From Massilia sp. YIM B02769 (GTDB lineage Bacteria > Pseudomonadota > Gammaproteobacteria > Burkholderiales > Burkholderiaceae_D): 64,000 bases of DNA. Numbering within the stretch: the first letter of the stretch is position 1; every line of letters begins with the position of its first letter. The notes beneath the pieces were generated by a model that saw nothing but the letters and a program-made list of their open reading frames with translations, was not told the origin of the DNA and ran no database searches. The stretch spans positions 248,001 to 312,000 of the forward strand of contig NZ_JASNRC010000006.1 of NCBI RefSeq assembly GCF_030411995.1, written 5' to 3'. Position numbers and translations under genes: made by a program. Of the stretch, positions 26,702 through 35,023 are shown one piece after another.

Positions 26702-27819
26702 CGCGCCCCGCTCTCCCCTGGAACCAGGCGCGCCACCTGCTGTGCGTGCGGCTCGACGCGCTGGGCGACGTGCTGATGTGCACGCCCGCGATGCGCGCAC
26801 TGCGCGCCCAGCACCCCGAGCGCCGCCTGACGCTGCTCGCTTCGCCTGCCGGCGCGGCGCTGGCGCCCTACCTCGACGATGTCGACGCCGCCATCGCCTA
26901 TGAAGCGCCGTGGATCAAAAGCAGCGCCGACCTGCGGCCCGAGCAGCACCGCGACAGGCTCGCCACGCTGGCCGGACACGGCTTCGATGCCGCCGTGATC
27001 TTCACCTCCTATAGCCAGAGCGCGCTGCCGGCCGCCTTGCTGTGCCAGCTGGCCGGCATCCCCTTGCGCCTGGCCTATTGCCGCGAACAGCCTTACCAGT
27101 TGTTGAGCGACTGGATCGCCGACCCGGAACCGGGCGCCATGGTGCGCCATGAAGTGCAGCGCCAGCTCGACCTGGTGCGCCACGTTGGCGCCGAGATCGC
27201 CGACGAGCGCCTGGCCTTCACGCCCCTGCCCGCCGACATCGATGCGGTGCGCGGCAGGTTGAGGCAAGCCGGCATCGATCCGGACGGGCGCTGGCTGGTG
27301 CTGCATCCCGGCGCGAGCGCCCCGGCGCGCCGCTATCCGCCGCATCACTGGCAGACCCTGGTCCGGGAATTGGGCGAACGCGTCAAATGTCCGCTGGTCT
27401 TTACCGGTGCGGCGCACGAGGCCGCACAGATCGCGCAGATCGTGGCGCCTGCCAGGGAGTCAGGCGGCGCCCCGGTCCACTCGTTCGCCGGGCAACTGCA
27501 TATTGGCGAACTGGGCGCGCTGCTGTCCCAGGCCTCGCTGGTGGTGAGCAGCAACACCGGCCCCACCCACCTCGCAGCGGCGGTCGGTGCACCGGTGGTC
27601 GACTTGAGCGCGCTGCCCAATCCCCGGTACACGCCCTGGCGCGTGCCGGGCCGCGTGCCGAACCACGATGTCGGCTGCCGCAACTGCGCGCGCAGCATCT
27701 GCCCGCAAGGCCACCACGACTGCCCGGAAAAGCTGGCGCCGAGCCAGGTGGTCGACGCGGTCTGCAGCCTGCTCAAGCAGACCGAGCCTTACCGGCGAAA
27801 GGAGATGCGCATGGCATGA
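26698..27819 (+). CDS. Family 9 glycosyltransferase (heptosyltransferase-like)
   Basis: 373 residues. VRLDALGDVLMCTPAMRALRAQHPE at 17-41 is the GT9 N-terminal signature. HPGASAPARRYPPHHW and VVSSNTGPTHLAAAVGAPVVDLSA form the C-terminal ADP-heptose binding half. It is predicted to transfer a heptose from ADP-heptose to LPS core or another glycan. The C terminus has a Cys/His cluster CRNCARSICPQGHHDCPEKL that could bind a metal and is seen in some GT9 proteins. Start at 26698 overlaps the phosphatase stop. The next gene is convergent, 25 bases away. Confidence 0.9.
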   Translation: MTRPALPWNQARHLLCVRLDALGDVLMCTPAMRALRAQHPERRLTLLASPAGAALAPYLDDVDAAIAYEAPWIKSSADLRPEQHRDRLATLAGHGFDAAVIFTSYSQSALPAALLCQLAGIPLRLAYCREQPYQLLSDWIADPEPGAMVRHEVQRQLDLVRHVGAEIADERLAFTPLPADIDAVRGRLRQAGIDPDGRWLVLHPGASAPARRYPPHHWQTLVRELGERVKCPLVFTGAAHEAAQIAQIVAPARESGGAPVHSFAGQLHIGELGALLSQASLVVSSNTGPTHLAAAVGAPVVDLSALPNPRYTPWRVPGRVPNHDVGCRNCARSICPQGHHDCPEKLAPSQVVDAVCSLLKQTEPYRRKEMRMA

Positions 27820-27844
27820 CGACCCTGCCGCGCACCCGGGACGC

Positions 27845-29335
27845 TTATTTGCGCAGTTTCTGCCCGGCCGGCGCCAGAGCCGCTCCGCTCGAACGGAACA
27901 ATGCGAGCGGAATCGCATTCGCCATCGCCTGCATGCCCAGGTCGTTCGGGTGCAGGTGGTCGCCGCTGTCGTAGGCCGGCAGCATGCGCGTCGGGTTGGC
28001 CGGGTCGCGGACGGCGCGGTCGAAGTCGATCACGGCGTCGAACTCGTCGCTGCCACGGATCCAGTTGTTCACGGCCTGGCGTACGGCTTCCTTCTCGGGC
28101 GAGTAATAGCCGGGGAAGATCGTGCCTTCGAACGGCGTCAGCGTGGCGCCGTACACCGGAATGCCCTTGGCGTGGGCGCGGGAGATCAACTGGCGGTAGC
28201 CGGCGATCAGGTCCTGCGCCGTCACGGTCTCGGTGACCGGGATGGTGCCGGTGCCTGGATGGCCGATATCGTTGATGCCGATCAGGACGATCAGGTGGCG
28301 CACGCCGCTGGTTGCCAGCACGTCGCGGTCGAAACGGACCAGCGCGGCGCGTCCGAACAGCGGCTGCTCGCCCGGGTCGCGCAGCAGGCGGTCGCCGCCG
28401 ATGCCGCGGTTCACCACGCCGAGGCGGCTGTTCAGCGCGCGCAGCGCCGGCGAAGCACCCGCCGCCGACGCCTGCGCGGCGTTGGCCTTGCCGGCGCCCG
28501 TGCCTGCGGTCGTGCCGGTGCGAATGTCGGTGCGGATGTCGGTGCCCGCGCCGCTCGTCGCCGTGTCGCGCGTGGTCTGCAGGCGCAGCGCCAGCAGGTC
28601 GGGCCAGCGGCGGTTGGCGTCGACCGTGGTCACCGCGCCATCGGTGATCGAGTCGCCCAGGGCGACGATGGTGCCGGCGCCCGGTGCGCTGACGTCGACT
28701 TCGGTCAGGAAGGGCCAGGAGGTGATGGTGCGCTGGGTCGGCAGCGTGGCTGACGCTGTGAAATCGCCCGGCAGCGACACGTAGTTGGTCTGGAAGGCCG
28801 AACCGTGGATCGTCGTGGCCTGGACTTCGCCCGGCAGGTAGAGGCTGACGGCCAGGTCGCCCAGCGCCGGCACGTTCAGGTCGACCGGGTCGGACAGCAC
28901 CGGCGCTCCGGCCGGCACCGTGATCGAGGTCGCGCCGCTGAAGGTCAGCACGCGGTCGCTGCCGGCCACGATGTCGGCGCCGGCCTGGCGCAGCGCGATG
29001 TGGGCGGCGCCGATGCGCAGCGGCGTGCTGCCGAGCTCGTTCGACACGCGGATGCGCACTTGCGGACCGCCGATGCTGGTATGCACAATCAGGCGCAAGG
29101 TCTGGTCGGTGAAGGTCTGGGTCTGCGCCGGCAGCGGTGGACCGGCGGGCGCAGTGCCCCAGGTGCCGACCCATTGCTGGCTCGCGTCCCACAAGCCCTT
29201 GTCGGCGTGGGCGCTCAGCGGCAGCGCCAGGCTGGCCAGCGCCAGCGCGCCGGCGGCCAGCAGGCTGCGCAGCCGCGTGGTCGGTCGCGGCGAAGAATGA
29301 ACGGGGTCGGACAAGAACAGCGACTGCATCTTCAT
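27845..29335 (-). CDS. Exported SGNH/GDSL hydrolase
   Basis: 496 residues. A long signal region (to about SAHA-D, 45) precedes a beta domain (50-205) and the SGNH catalytic domain: block I ALGDSITDG with Ser229, block II GIGGDR (311-316), block III GINDIG (Asn355) and block V GDHLHPND (Asp459, His462). It is a secreted esterase, probably acting on acylated polysaccharide or lipid. An unusual insert at about 258-297, rich in Thr, Gly and Ala and containing TDIR twice in tandem, separates blocks I and II. GAGGAG lies five bases before ATG 29335. Confidence 0.9.
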   Translation of the reverse strand: MKMQSLFLSDPVHSSPRPTTRLRSLLAAGALALASLALPLSAHADKGLWDASQQWVGTWGTAPAGPPLPAQTQTFTDQTLRLIVHTSIGGPQVRIRVSNELGSTPLRIGAAHIALRQAGADIVAGSDRVLTFSGATSITVPAGAPVLSDPVDLNVPALGDLAVSLYLPGEVQATTIHGSAFQTNYVSLPGDFTASATLPTQRTITSWPFLTEVDVSAPGAGTIVALGDSITDGAVTTVDANRRWPDLLALRLQTTRDTATSGAGTDIRTDIRTGTTAGTGAGKANAAQASAAGASPALRALNSRLGVVNRGIGGDRLLRDPGEQPLFGRAALVRFDRDVLATSGVRHLIVLIGINDIGHPGTGTIPVTETVTAQDLIAGYRQLISRAHAKGIPVYGATLTPFEGTIFPGYYSPEKEAVRQAVNNWIRGSDEFDAVIDFDRAVRDPANPTRMLPAYDSGDHLHPNDLGMQAMANAIPLALFRSSGAALAPAGQKLRK

Positions 29336-29527
29336 GTGTGCTCCTCGTTGTTGGGGTCGCCGCCAGCTGGCGGAACGCCCAATCTAACGATCCCGACCGT
29401 TGCGAACAAGGTACGGGCAACGAGCAACATTGCGCAAAGTCGAAGCCTGCGCAGAAAACCGATGAGCCAAGGGAACTTTATTGAAGCGGCTAAATAAATG
29501 CCACTCCAATTCAGTCAGATGAAACGC

Positions 29528-30763
29528 TCAACCCTTCAGCTTGCGCGCAGTCGGCAGGAAAGCCGTGGCCAGTCCCAGCAGCGGCAGGAAGGAAATCACG
29601 CCATACACCCAGACGATGCCGTGCTTGTCGGCCAGCTCGCCCAGCCCGGCCGCGCCAATGCCGCCGATGCCGAACATCAGCCCGAACATCAGGCCCGAGA
29701 CCATGCCCACGCGTCCCGGCACCGCTTCCTGGGCATACACCACCAGCGCGGCAAAGGCCGACGACATCACCAGGCCGATGGCAATCGCCAGTACCGCCGT
29801 CCAGAACAAATTGGCGTAAGGCAGCGCCAACGCAAACGGCGCCACGCCGAGGAAGGAAATCCAGATCACCGCCTTGCGGCCGATGCGGTCGCCCACCGGT
29901 CCGCCGGCAAAGGTACCGGCAGCCACGGCCGCCAGGAACATGAACAGGAACATCTGGCTGTGCTGCACGCTCAGCTGGAAACGCTCGATCAGGTAGAAGG
30001 TGAAGTAGTTCGTGAACGAGGCGATGTAGACGAACTTGGCGAACATCAGGATGCAGATCACGGCCACGGCGCGGATCACGCCGGCACGGTCCAGGCCTGC
30101 GCCCTGGCCCTGCGACAGGCTCTTCGCCTTGGCCGCGCCGTGGTGGCGGCCCCAGACGCTCAGGCGCGTCAGCACCAGGATGGCAACGATGGCCACCACC
30201 AGGAACCATGCCACCGCGCCCTGGCCGTGGGGAATGATGATTGCCGCCGTCAGCAACGGGCCGATCGCGCTGCCGGAGTTGCCGCCGACCTGGAAGGTCG
30301 ATTGCGCGGTGCCGAACTTGCCGCCCGAACCGAGGCGCGCGATGCGCGAGGCTTCGGGGTGGAAGGTGGCGGAACCGATGCCGATCACGGCCGCCGCCAC
30401 CAGCAGCATGTGGTAGCTGTTCGCCGTCGCGAGCAAGGCGATGCCGACCGCCGTCATCACCATGCCCGATGGCAGGAGCCAGGGTTGCGGGTGCTTGTCG
30501 GTATAGATGCCGACCCAGGGCTGCAGCAGCGAGGCCGTGATCTGGTAGACCAGGGCCAGGATGCCGATCTGGCCGAAATCCAGGGCGAAACTGCTTTTGA
30601 GCATAGGGAAGATCGCCGGCAGCATGGCCTGGATCATGTCATTGAGCAGGTGGGCCACGGCTGCGCCGCCGACGATGGGCAGCAGGAAGCCGTGCGGCTT
30701 CTCGGCAGTCAGGGAGACCGGTGCTGTGTCCGGCGTACCGAGTTGGGAAGGTTTGGCAGTCAT
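29528..30763 (-). CDS. MFS transporter, Fsr (fosmidomycin resistance)-like
   Basis: 411 residues with twelve predicted membrane helices. AHLLNDMIQAMLPAIFPMLKSSF at the N terminus, LVYQITASLLQPWVGIYTDK and SATFHPEASRIARLGSGGKFGTAQSTFQVGGNSGSAIGPLL are the characteristic blocks of Fsr-type drug efflux proteins. It sits in the inner membrane and exports small toxic compounds by proton antiport; the natural substrate is unknown. It is transcribed divergently from an AraC-type regulator 125 bases away, the arrangement common for regulated efflux pumps. Confidence 0.9.
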   Translation of the reverse strand: MTAKPSQLGTPDTAPVSLTAEKPHGFLLPIVGGAAVAHLLNDMIQAMLPAIFPMLKSSFALDFGQIGILALVYQITASLLQPWVGIYTDKHPQPWLLPSGMVMTAVGIALLATANSYHMLLVAAAVIGIGSATFHPEASRIARLGSGGKFGTAQSTFQVGGNSGSAIGPLLTAAIIIPHGQGAVAWFLVVAIVAILVLTRLSVWGRHHGAAKAKSLSQGQGAGLDRAGVIRAVAVICILMFAKFVYIASFTNYFTFYLIERFQLSVQHSQMFLFMFLAAVAAGTFAGGPVGDRIGRKAVIWISFLGVAPFALALPYANLFWTAVLAIAIGLVMSSAFAALVVYAQEAVPGRVGMVSGLMFGLMFGIGGIGAAGLGELADKHGIVWVYGVISFLPLLGLATAFLPTARKLKG

Positions 30764-30888
30764 GAAAGATCGAATAATGAACGGCGCCCTGCCCGGCTAA
30801 TATGGGGAAGGTAGCGCAAGCCTGAAGCATAGGTCAGCCGGCGGTGGCCGTCTCGCGCTAGGCTGCCACCACCTGTAGAATTCCTGCC

Positions 30889-31662
30889 ATGGCACTGCAT
30901 CCTTCCGAAAAACATCCGCACTTCGACCACTTGCCTCGTCCGCTCGTCGTCATGGAAAACCGCTGGCCGGCAGGCACCTCGACCGGCTGGCATACGCACC
31001 CGACCGGGCAACTGCTGTATGCGACCGAAGGCGTGATGCTGGTGAACACCGATGCCGGCTCCTGGGTCGTCACGCCGAACCGGGCGTTGTGGATGCTGCC
31101 GCGCCTGCGCCACAACGTCACCATGTCCGGCGACGTGCTGATTCGCACGGCCTACATCGACGTGGCGAAAGTGCCGACGTTGCCGCTGGCAAGCCGCGTG
31201 ATGAACGTCTCGCCGCTGCTGCGGGAATTGCTGGTCGAAGCCGTGCGCATTTCACCAAGCGAGGAACCGCAGGGACGCGACGCCCGCCTGATCGATTTGC
31301 TGCTCGACGAAATCCGCATGTCCCCGGTGCTACCGCTGCACCTGCCGATGCCGGATGAAGGACGGCTGAGAAAGCTGTGCCGCGCACTGAGCGACAACCC
31401 GGCGGCGGACAATAGTGCAGCCGAATGGGCGACCTCGATCGGCGTCGGCGAGCGCACGCTGCACCGCATGTTCGTCAAGGAAACCGGCATGACCTTCGCC
31501 ACTTGGCGCGAACAGGCGCGCCTGCTGCATGCGCTGCAACGGATTGCGAACGGCGACAAGATCATCGATGTCGCGCTCGATTGCGGCTATGCCAGCCCGA
31601 GCGCGTTCGCGGCCATGTTCAAGCGCCATTTCGGCGTGACGCCGACCAGGTTTTTTATTTAG
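30889..31662 (+). CDS. AraC-family regulator with N-terminal cupin domain
   Basis: 257 residues. Residues about 15-95 form a cupin sensor (WHTHPTGQLLYATEGVMLV, WVVTPNRALWMLP). Residues 155-257 form the double helix-turn-helix, with SIGVGERTLHRMFVKETGMTFATWREQARLLHAL and IIDVALDCGYASPSAFAAMFKRHFGVTPTRFF. The architecture matches the NimR/YeaM group, which regulates an adjacent divergently transcribed MFS pump. Here the divergent Fsr-like gene is the likely target. The ligand is not readable. The protein ends right at the second HTH, as usual. Confidence 0.92.
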   Translation: MALHPSEKHPHFDHLPRPLVVMENRWPAGTSTGWHTHPTGQLLYATEGVMLVNTDAGSWVVTPNRALWMLPRLRHNVTMSGDVLIRTAYIDVAKVPTLPLASRVMNVSPLLRELLVEAVRISPSEEPQGRDARLIDLLLDEIRMSPVLPLHLPMPDEGRLRKLCRALSDNPAADNSAAEWATSIGVGERTLHRMFVKETGMTFATWREQARLLHALQRIANGDKIIDVALDCGYASPSAFAAMFKRHFGVTPTRFFI

Positions 31663-31825
31663 CCACCCGTGGATAGCGAAAGGTTGGTACAAGCGACTAC
31701 CCAGCGTGGCGCAGCCTAATTCCAGGTAGACACGAAGACCTGGACGGTTGCTGACGACCCGTTGCGGACCTTCACTGCCGAGGTCACTGGTCCAAGTTAA
31801 GTTTACCTGCGCACGCCGGTTCAGG

Positions 31826-32215
31826 TTAATCGGACCCAGGCTCGGCGCAAATTTCTTCCAAGATGAGAAATTGCCCAGCTTCGGCCCCGGTAACGACGAA
31901 ACTAACCCATATATTTTTCCCCGCTTGCGTCGTTACTTCACAGTCGATTGCAGCCCGAAGACCAGAGTCGCTTTGCTGGCAAAAGACTACCGACAGGTTA
32001 TTCGGCCCCATTTGCAGGAGCTTATTTCCTGACGTCTCGGATAGTGCTTCGGCCAAGTCCATCATTACGGCATCGACCGGATTACGCCCGCAGGCCACTG
32101 CATAGCCATAACGCTCTACTAGCAATTCGAACTGGCCTGTCGCTAACAGGTCGACTCCTGCCGAAGCCAAATCGCGCAACGCATTTACATTTTGCTGTTG
32201 AGGTAGTAGCTGCAT
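31826..32215 (-). CDS. Orphan hypothetical protein, composition unlike its neighbours
   Basis: 129 residues from ATG 32215, chosen because AAGGA lies nine bases upstream; longer in-frame starts exist at 32233 and 32281 without ribosome binding sites. No signal peptide, membrane segment or known motif. Pieces such as LLATGQFELLVERYGYAVACGRNPVDAVMMDL and NIWVSFVVTGAEAGQFLILEEI look globular. The gene and its surroundings (about 31.66-32.4 kb) have clearly more A/T and less biased third positions than the rest of the window, which suggests acquired DNA. It lies just downstream of tRNA-Pro. Confidence 0.6.
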   Translation of the reverse strand: MQLLPQQQNVNALRDLASAGVDLLATGQFELLVERYGYAVACGRNPVDAVMMDLAEALSETSGNKLLQMGPNNLSVVFCQQSDSGLRAAIDCEVTTQAGKNIWVSFVVTGAEAGQFLILEEICAEPGSD

Positions 32216-32405
32216 GTCGTTTGATCCTTGCATGTTGGGATGGCTGCTTGTGGGCCGATTGCGGACATTAGAATGGCTCACTGTACGATGCTATTACTTG
32301 GACAACAAGAATCGAATGTCGTACGCCACGGCGCCGCCTTGCAAAGGTAAAACTGTAGAGCTAAAAGCTGCGGGGTCAATGCAGGGGTAACCGGGCCGGA
32401 AAAGA

Positions 32406-32435
32406 AAAAGGCCAATCCGAAGATTGGCCTTTTTC
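32406..32435. terminator. Bidirectional terminator next to tRNA-Pro
   Basis: AAAAAGGCCAATC and GATTGGCCTTTTT form a perfect 13-base-pair stem with loop CGAA; T-runs occur in both directions. It lies 13 bases after the 3' end of the tRNA and serves that transcript on the minus strand. Confidence 0.9.
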
Positions 32436-32446
32436 CCTGATTCTTT

Positions 32447-32524
<78 letters not shown>

Positions 32525-32595
32525 CTAGTCAACAATTATACCAGAGACAGAAAAATGTCTTAGGTTTTTGTCACAGTCCAGCCTCGTTTCCAGGC

Positions 32596-34482
32596 TTACT
32601 TCCAGTCCCCGCGCAACTCGCTCACCTGTTCGTACAGGTACTCCGGCGTCGCCTCCTGCGGCGGCACCGGCGCGCCCACCGCCAGCGCCAGCTTCGAACG
32701 CAAACCACGCGTCAACGAACGCTCGAACACATTCCCCGGATCGCGCGTGAACACGCTGCCCCACAGCCCGCGCAGCGCCATCGGGATCACCGGCACCTTG
32801 CTGCGTTCGACGATCTTCGAAATCCCGCCGCGGAACTCGTTCATGTCGCCGGTACGGGTCAGCTTGCCTTCCGGGAAGATGCAGACGAGGTCACCTTCAT
32901 GCAGGGCCTGGGCGATGTCGATGAAAGCGCGCTCCATCAGGAAAGGATCTTCCTTGGCCGGCGCAATCGGAATCGCCTTGGCGGTGCGGAAGATCCAGCC
33001 CAGGAAAGGCGTCTTGAAAATGCGGTGGTCCATCACGAAGCGGATCGGGCGCGGGCTGGCGGCGCCGATCACCAGCGCGTCGACGTAGCTGACGTGGTTA
33101 CACACCAGCACCGCCGGACCTTCGTCGGGAATCCGCTCGACGTCCACGGTCTTCACGCGGTGGATCGTGTGGATCAGCAGCCAGGCCAGGAAACGCATCA
33201 GGAATTCCGGCACCAGCGAGAAGATGTACAGCGCCACCAGCGCATTCAGCAGCGCGGTCACCAGGAACATCTGCGGAATCGTGAAGCCCTGCCCCAGCAG
33301 CAGGATGGCCACGCCGGCCGCCGCCACCATGAACACCGCATTCAGGATGTTCATGCCGGCAATCGTGCGCGACACGTGCTTCGGATCGCAGCGCGTCTGG
33401 ATCAGCGCGAACAGCGGCACGATGAACAGGCCGCCGAACACGCCGATCAGCACCACGTCCATCAGGATGCGCCACGTACCCGGCAGTTGCAGCAGCGCCA
33501 TCGCGCCGACGGTGGCCGTATTCGTGTAGGCCAGGCTGGCAAAGTAGAGATCGATGCCGAACACCGACAGCCCGATCGCGCCGAACGGCACCAACCCGAT
33601 CTCGACCTTGTGACCAGACAGTTTCTCGCACAGCAGCGACCCGGCGCCGACGCCGAGCGAGAACACGGTCAGCAGCAGCACGAACACGCTGTTGTCTCCA
33701 TGCAGGTAATCCTTGGCATACAGCGGGAATTGCGACAGCACCAGGGCGCCGTAGAACCAGAACCAGGAATTACCGAGCATCGACAGGAACACGGTGCGGT
33801 TCTGGGCCGAGAAGCGCAGATTGCGGATCGACTCGGCAATGAAGTTCTTGCTTACCTGCAGTTCCGGCGCCGGGGCCGGCGAAGCCGGGATACGCCAGCT
33901 GGTCAGCAAACCGAGCGCGGCCATCGCCAGGCTGGCGCCGGCCACCAGTTCGATGCCCCAGGGCTTGTGCACCACCAGCAAGGCGCCCAGCACCTGGCCC
34001 AGCAGGATGCCGACAAAGGTCCCCATCTCGATCACGCCGTTGCCGCCAACCAGTTCTTCCGGCTTCAGGTGCTGCGGCAAATAGGCATACTTCACCGGCC
34101 CGAACAGGGTCGAGTGCACGCCCATGCCGACCACGGCCGCGATCAAGAGCCACAGCGTGTGCGTCATCCAGCCGATACCGGCCACCAGCATGATGCCGAC
34201 TTCGAGCAGCTTGACGAAGCGCGACAGCCTGCCCTTTTCCACCTTGTCGGCAATCTGGCCGGCGGTGGCGGAAAACACGACATACGGCAGGATGAACAGG
34301 CCGGGAATCAGGTTGTTCAGCAAACCCGGTTCGAGCGTGGTCCACGACAGCGCGTCATAGGTCAGCGCCACCATCAGCGCGGTCTTGAAGAGGTTGTCGT
34401 TGAAGGCGCCCAGGAACTGGGTCCAGAAAAACGGCGCAAAGCGGCGTTGGGACAACAGGGAAAACTGGCTCGTTTGGCTCAT
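32596..34482 (-). CDS. LplT-type lysophospholipid transporter fused to a PlsC-type acyltransferase
   Basis: 628 residues. Residues 1 to about 420 are an MFS domain starting FWTQFLGAFNDNLFKTALMVAL, the signature of LplT lysophospholipid flippases. Residues about 430-628 are a PlsC acyltransferase with N462-H463-VSYV-D468 (the HX4D catalytic motif) and FPEGKLTRTG (glycerophosphate-binding block). The fusion would import lyso-phospholipids and re-acylate them in one protein. It resembles the LplT-Aas pair of enterobacteria, but the AMP-dependent acyl-ACP ligase domain of Aas is absent, so it must take acyl groups from acyl-CoA or acyl-ACP made elsewhere. Confidence 0.92.
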   Translation of the reverse strand: MSQTSQFSLLSQRRFAPFFWTQFLGAFNDNLFKTALMVALTYDALSWTTLEPGLLNNLIPGLFILPYVVFSATAGQIADKVEKGRLSRFVKLLEVGIMLVAGIGWMTHTLWLLIAAVVGMGVHSTLFGPVKYAYLPQHLKPEELVGGNGVIEMGTFVGILLGQVLGALLVVHKPWGIELVAGASLAMAALGLLTSWRIPASPAPAPELQVSKNFIAESIRNLRFSAQNRTVFLSMLGNSWFWFYGALVLSQFPLYAKDYLHGDNSVFVLLLTVFSLGVGAGSLLCEKLSGHKVEIGLVPFGAIGLSVFGIDLYFASLAYTNTATVGAMALLQLPGTWRILMDVVLIGVFGGLFIVPLFALIQTRCDPKHVSRTIAGMNILNAVFMVAAAGVAILLLGQGFTIPQMFLVTALLNALVALYIFSLVPEFLMRFLAWLLIHTIHRVKTVDVERIPDEGPAVLVCNHVSYVDALVIGAASPRPIRFVMDHRIFKTPFLGWIFRTAKAIPIAPAKEDPFLMERAFIDIAQALHEGDLVCIFPEGKLTRTGDMNEFRGGISKIVERSKVPVIPMALRGLWGSVFTRDPGNVFERSLTRGLRSKLALAVGAPVPPQEATPEYLYEQVSELRGDWK

Positions 34483-34800
34483 GCTTCGGTCTCGTTGGCG
34501 TCGGGGCGGATGGCGGTGTGTAATTTACAATACCTGGCCGGGCTTGAATACAAATATTTCCCGTGTAGCAATTCAGCCGCCGATAGTAATACGCTTGGTA
34601 GCGCGGCGCGATACCGTGGACACGGGGTAAAGCGCGATGTTTGAGGCCGAGCAATACAAAAAGCGGCCCGCGGGCATGGAAACGCGTGTAGCGAAAGCGG
34701 CACGGGAAGTTCGGTTGACACCGGTATTTCGCGTTTGAGACAGCGCAAACGGCGCCATTGTGCGCCTTGTTGTGCAGTGCAGCGTGAGTAGAATGCTCGG
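34483..34800. other. 318-bp intergenic region
   Basis: Lies between the LplT-PlsC gene (minus) and a small plus-strand gene. It should hold the promoter of the first and perhaps of the second. No repeat unit, hairpin terminator or operator was recognised. Confidence 0.5.
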
Positions 34801-35001
34801 ATGAATTCGCCCAAGCTCCCCAGCCTCCAGCACAGCGCACCCGATGCGCTCTACGACGACATCGAGCAGGAATTGCTCGCGCTCACCACCGCCTCGCTCG
34901 ACGACGACGGCGCCGACGTCTCGCCCACCGTCGTGGACGAGTTCGATAACGAATTCCTGGCCGAACTGAGCCTTACGGACACCAGCCGCCCGCCCTGTTG
35001 A
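34801..35001 (+). CDS. Small acidic hypothetical protein
   Basis: 66 residues, strongly acidic (YDDIEQELLALTTASLDDDGADVSP and FDNEFLAEL). There is no clear ribosome binding site, but third positions are almost all G or C in this frame, as in real genes nearby, and the frame fits the gap before the convergent hom gene. No signal or membrane segment. No family recognised. It could be a short regulatory or adaptor protein. Confidence 0.55.
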   Translation: MNSPKLPSLQHSAPDALYDDIEQELLALTTASLDDDGADVSPTVVDEFDNEFLAELSLTDTSRPPC

Positions 35002-35023
35002 GGCGAACGGCAAACCGTCAGGC

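Noticed and set aside
24022..27819. Prophage or defence island
   Set aside because: No integrase, structural phage, restriction, toxin or nuclease genes; all genes are sugar-transfer or phosphatase families.
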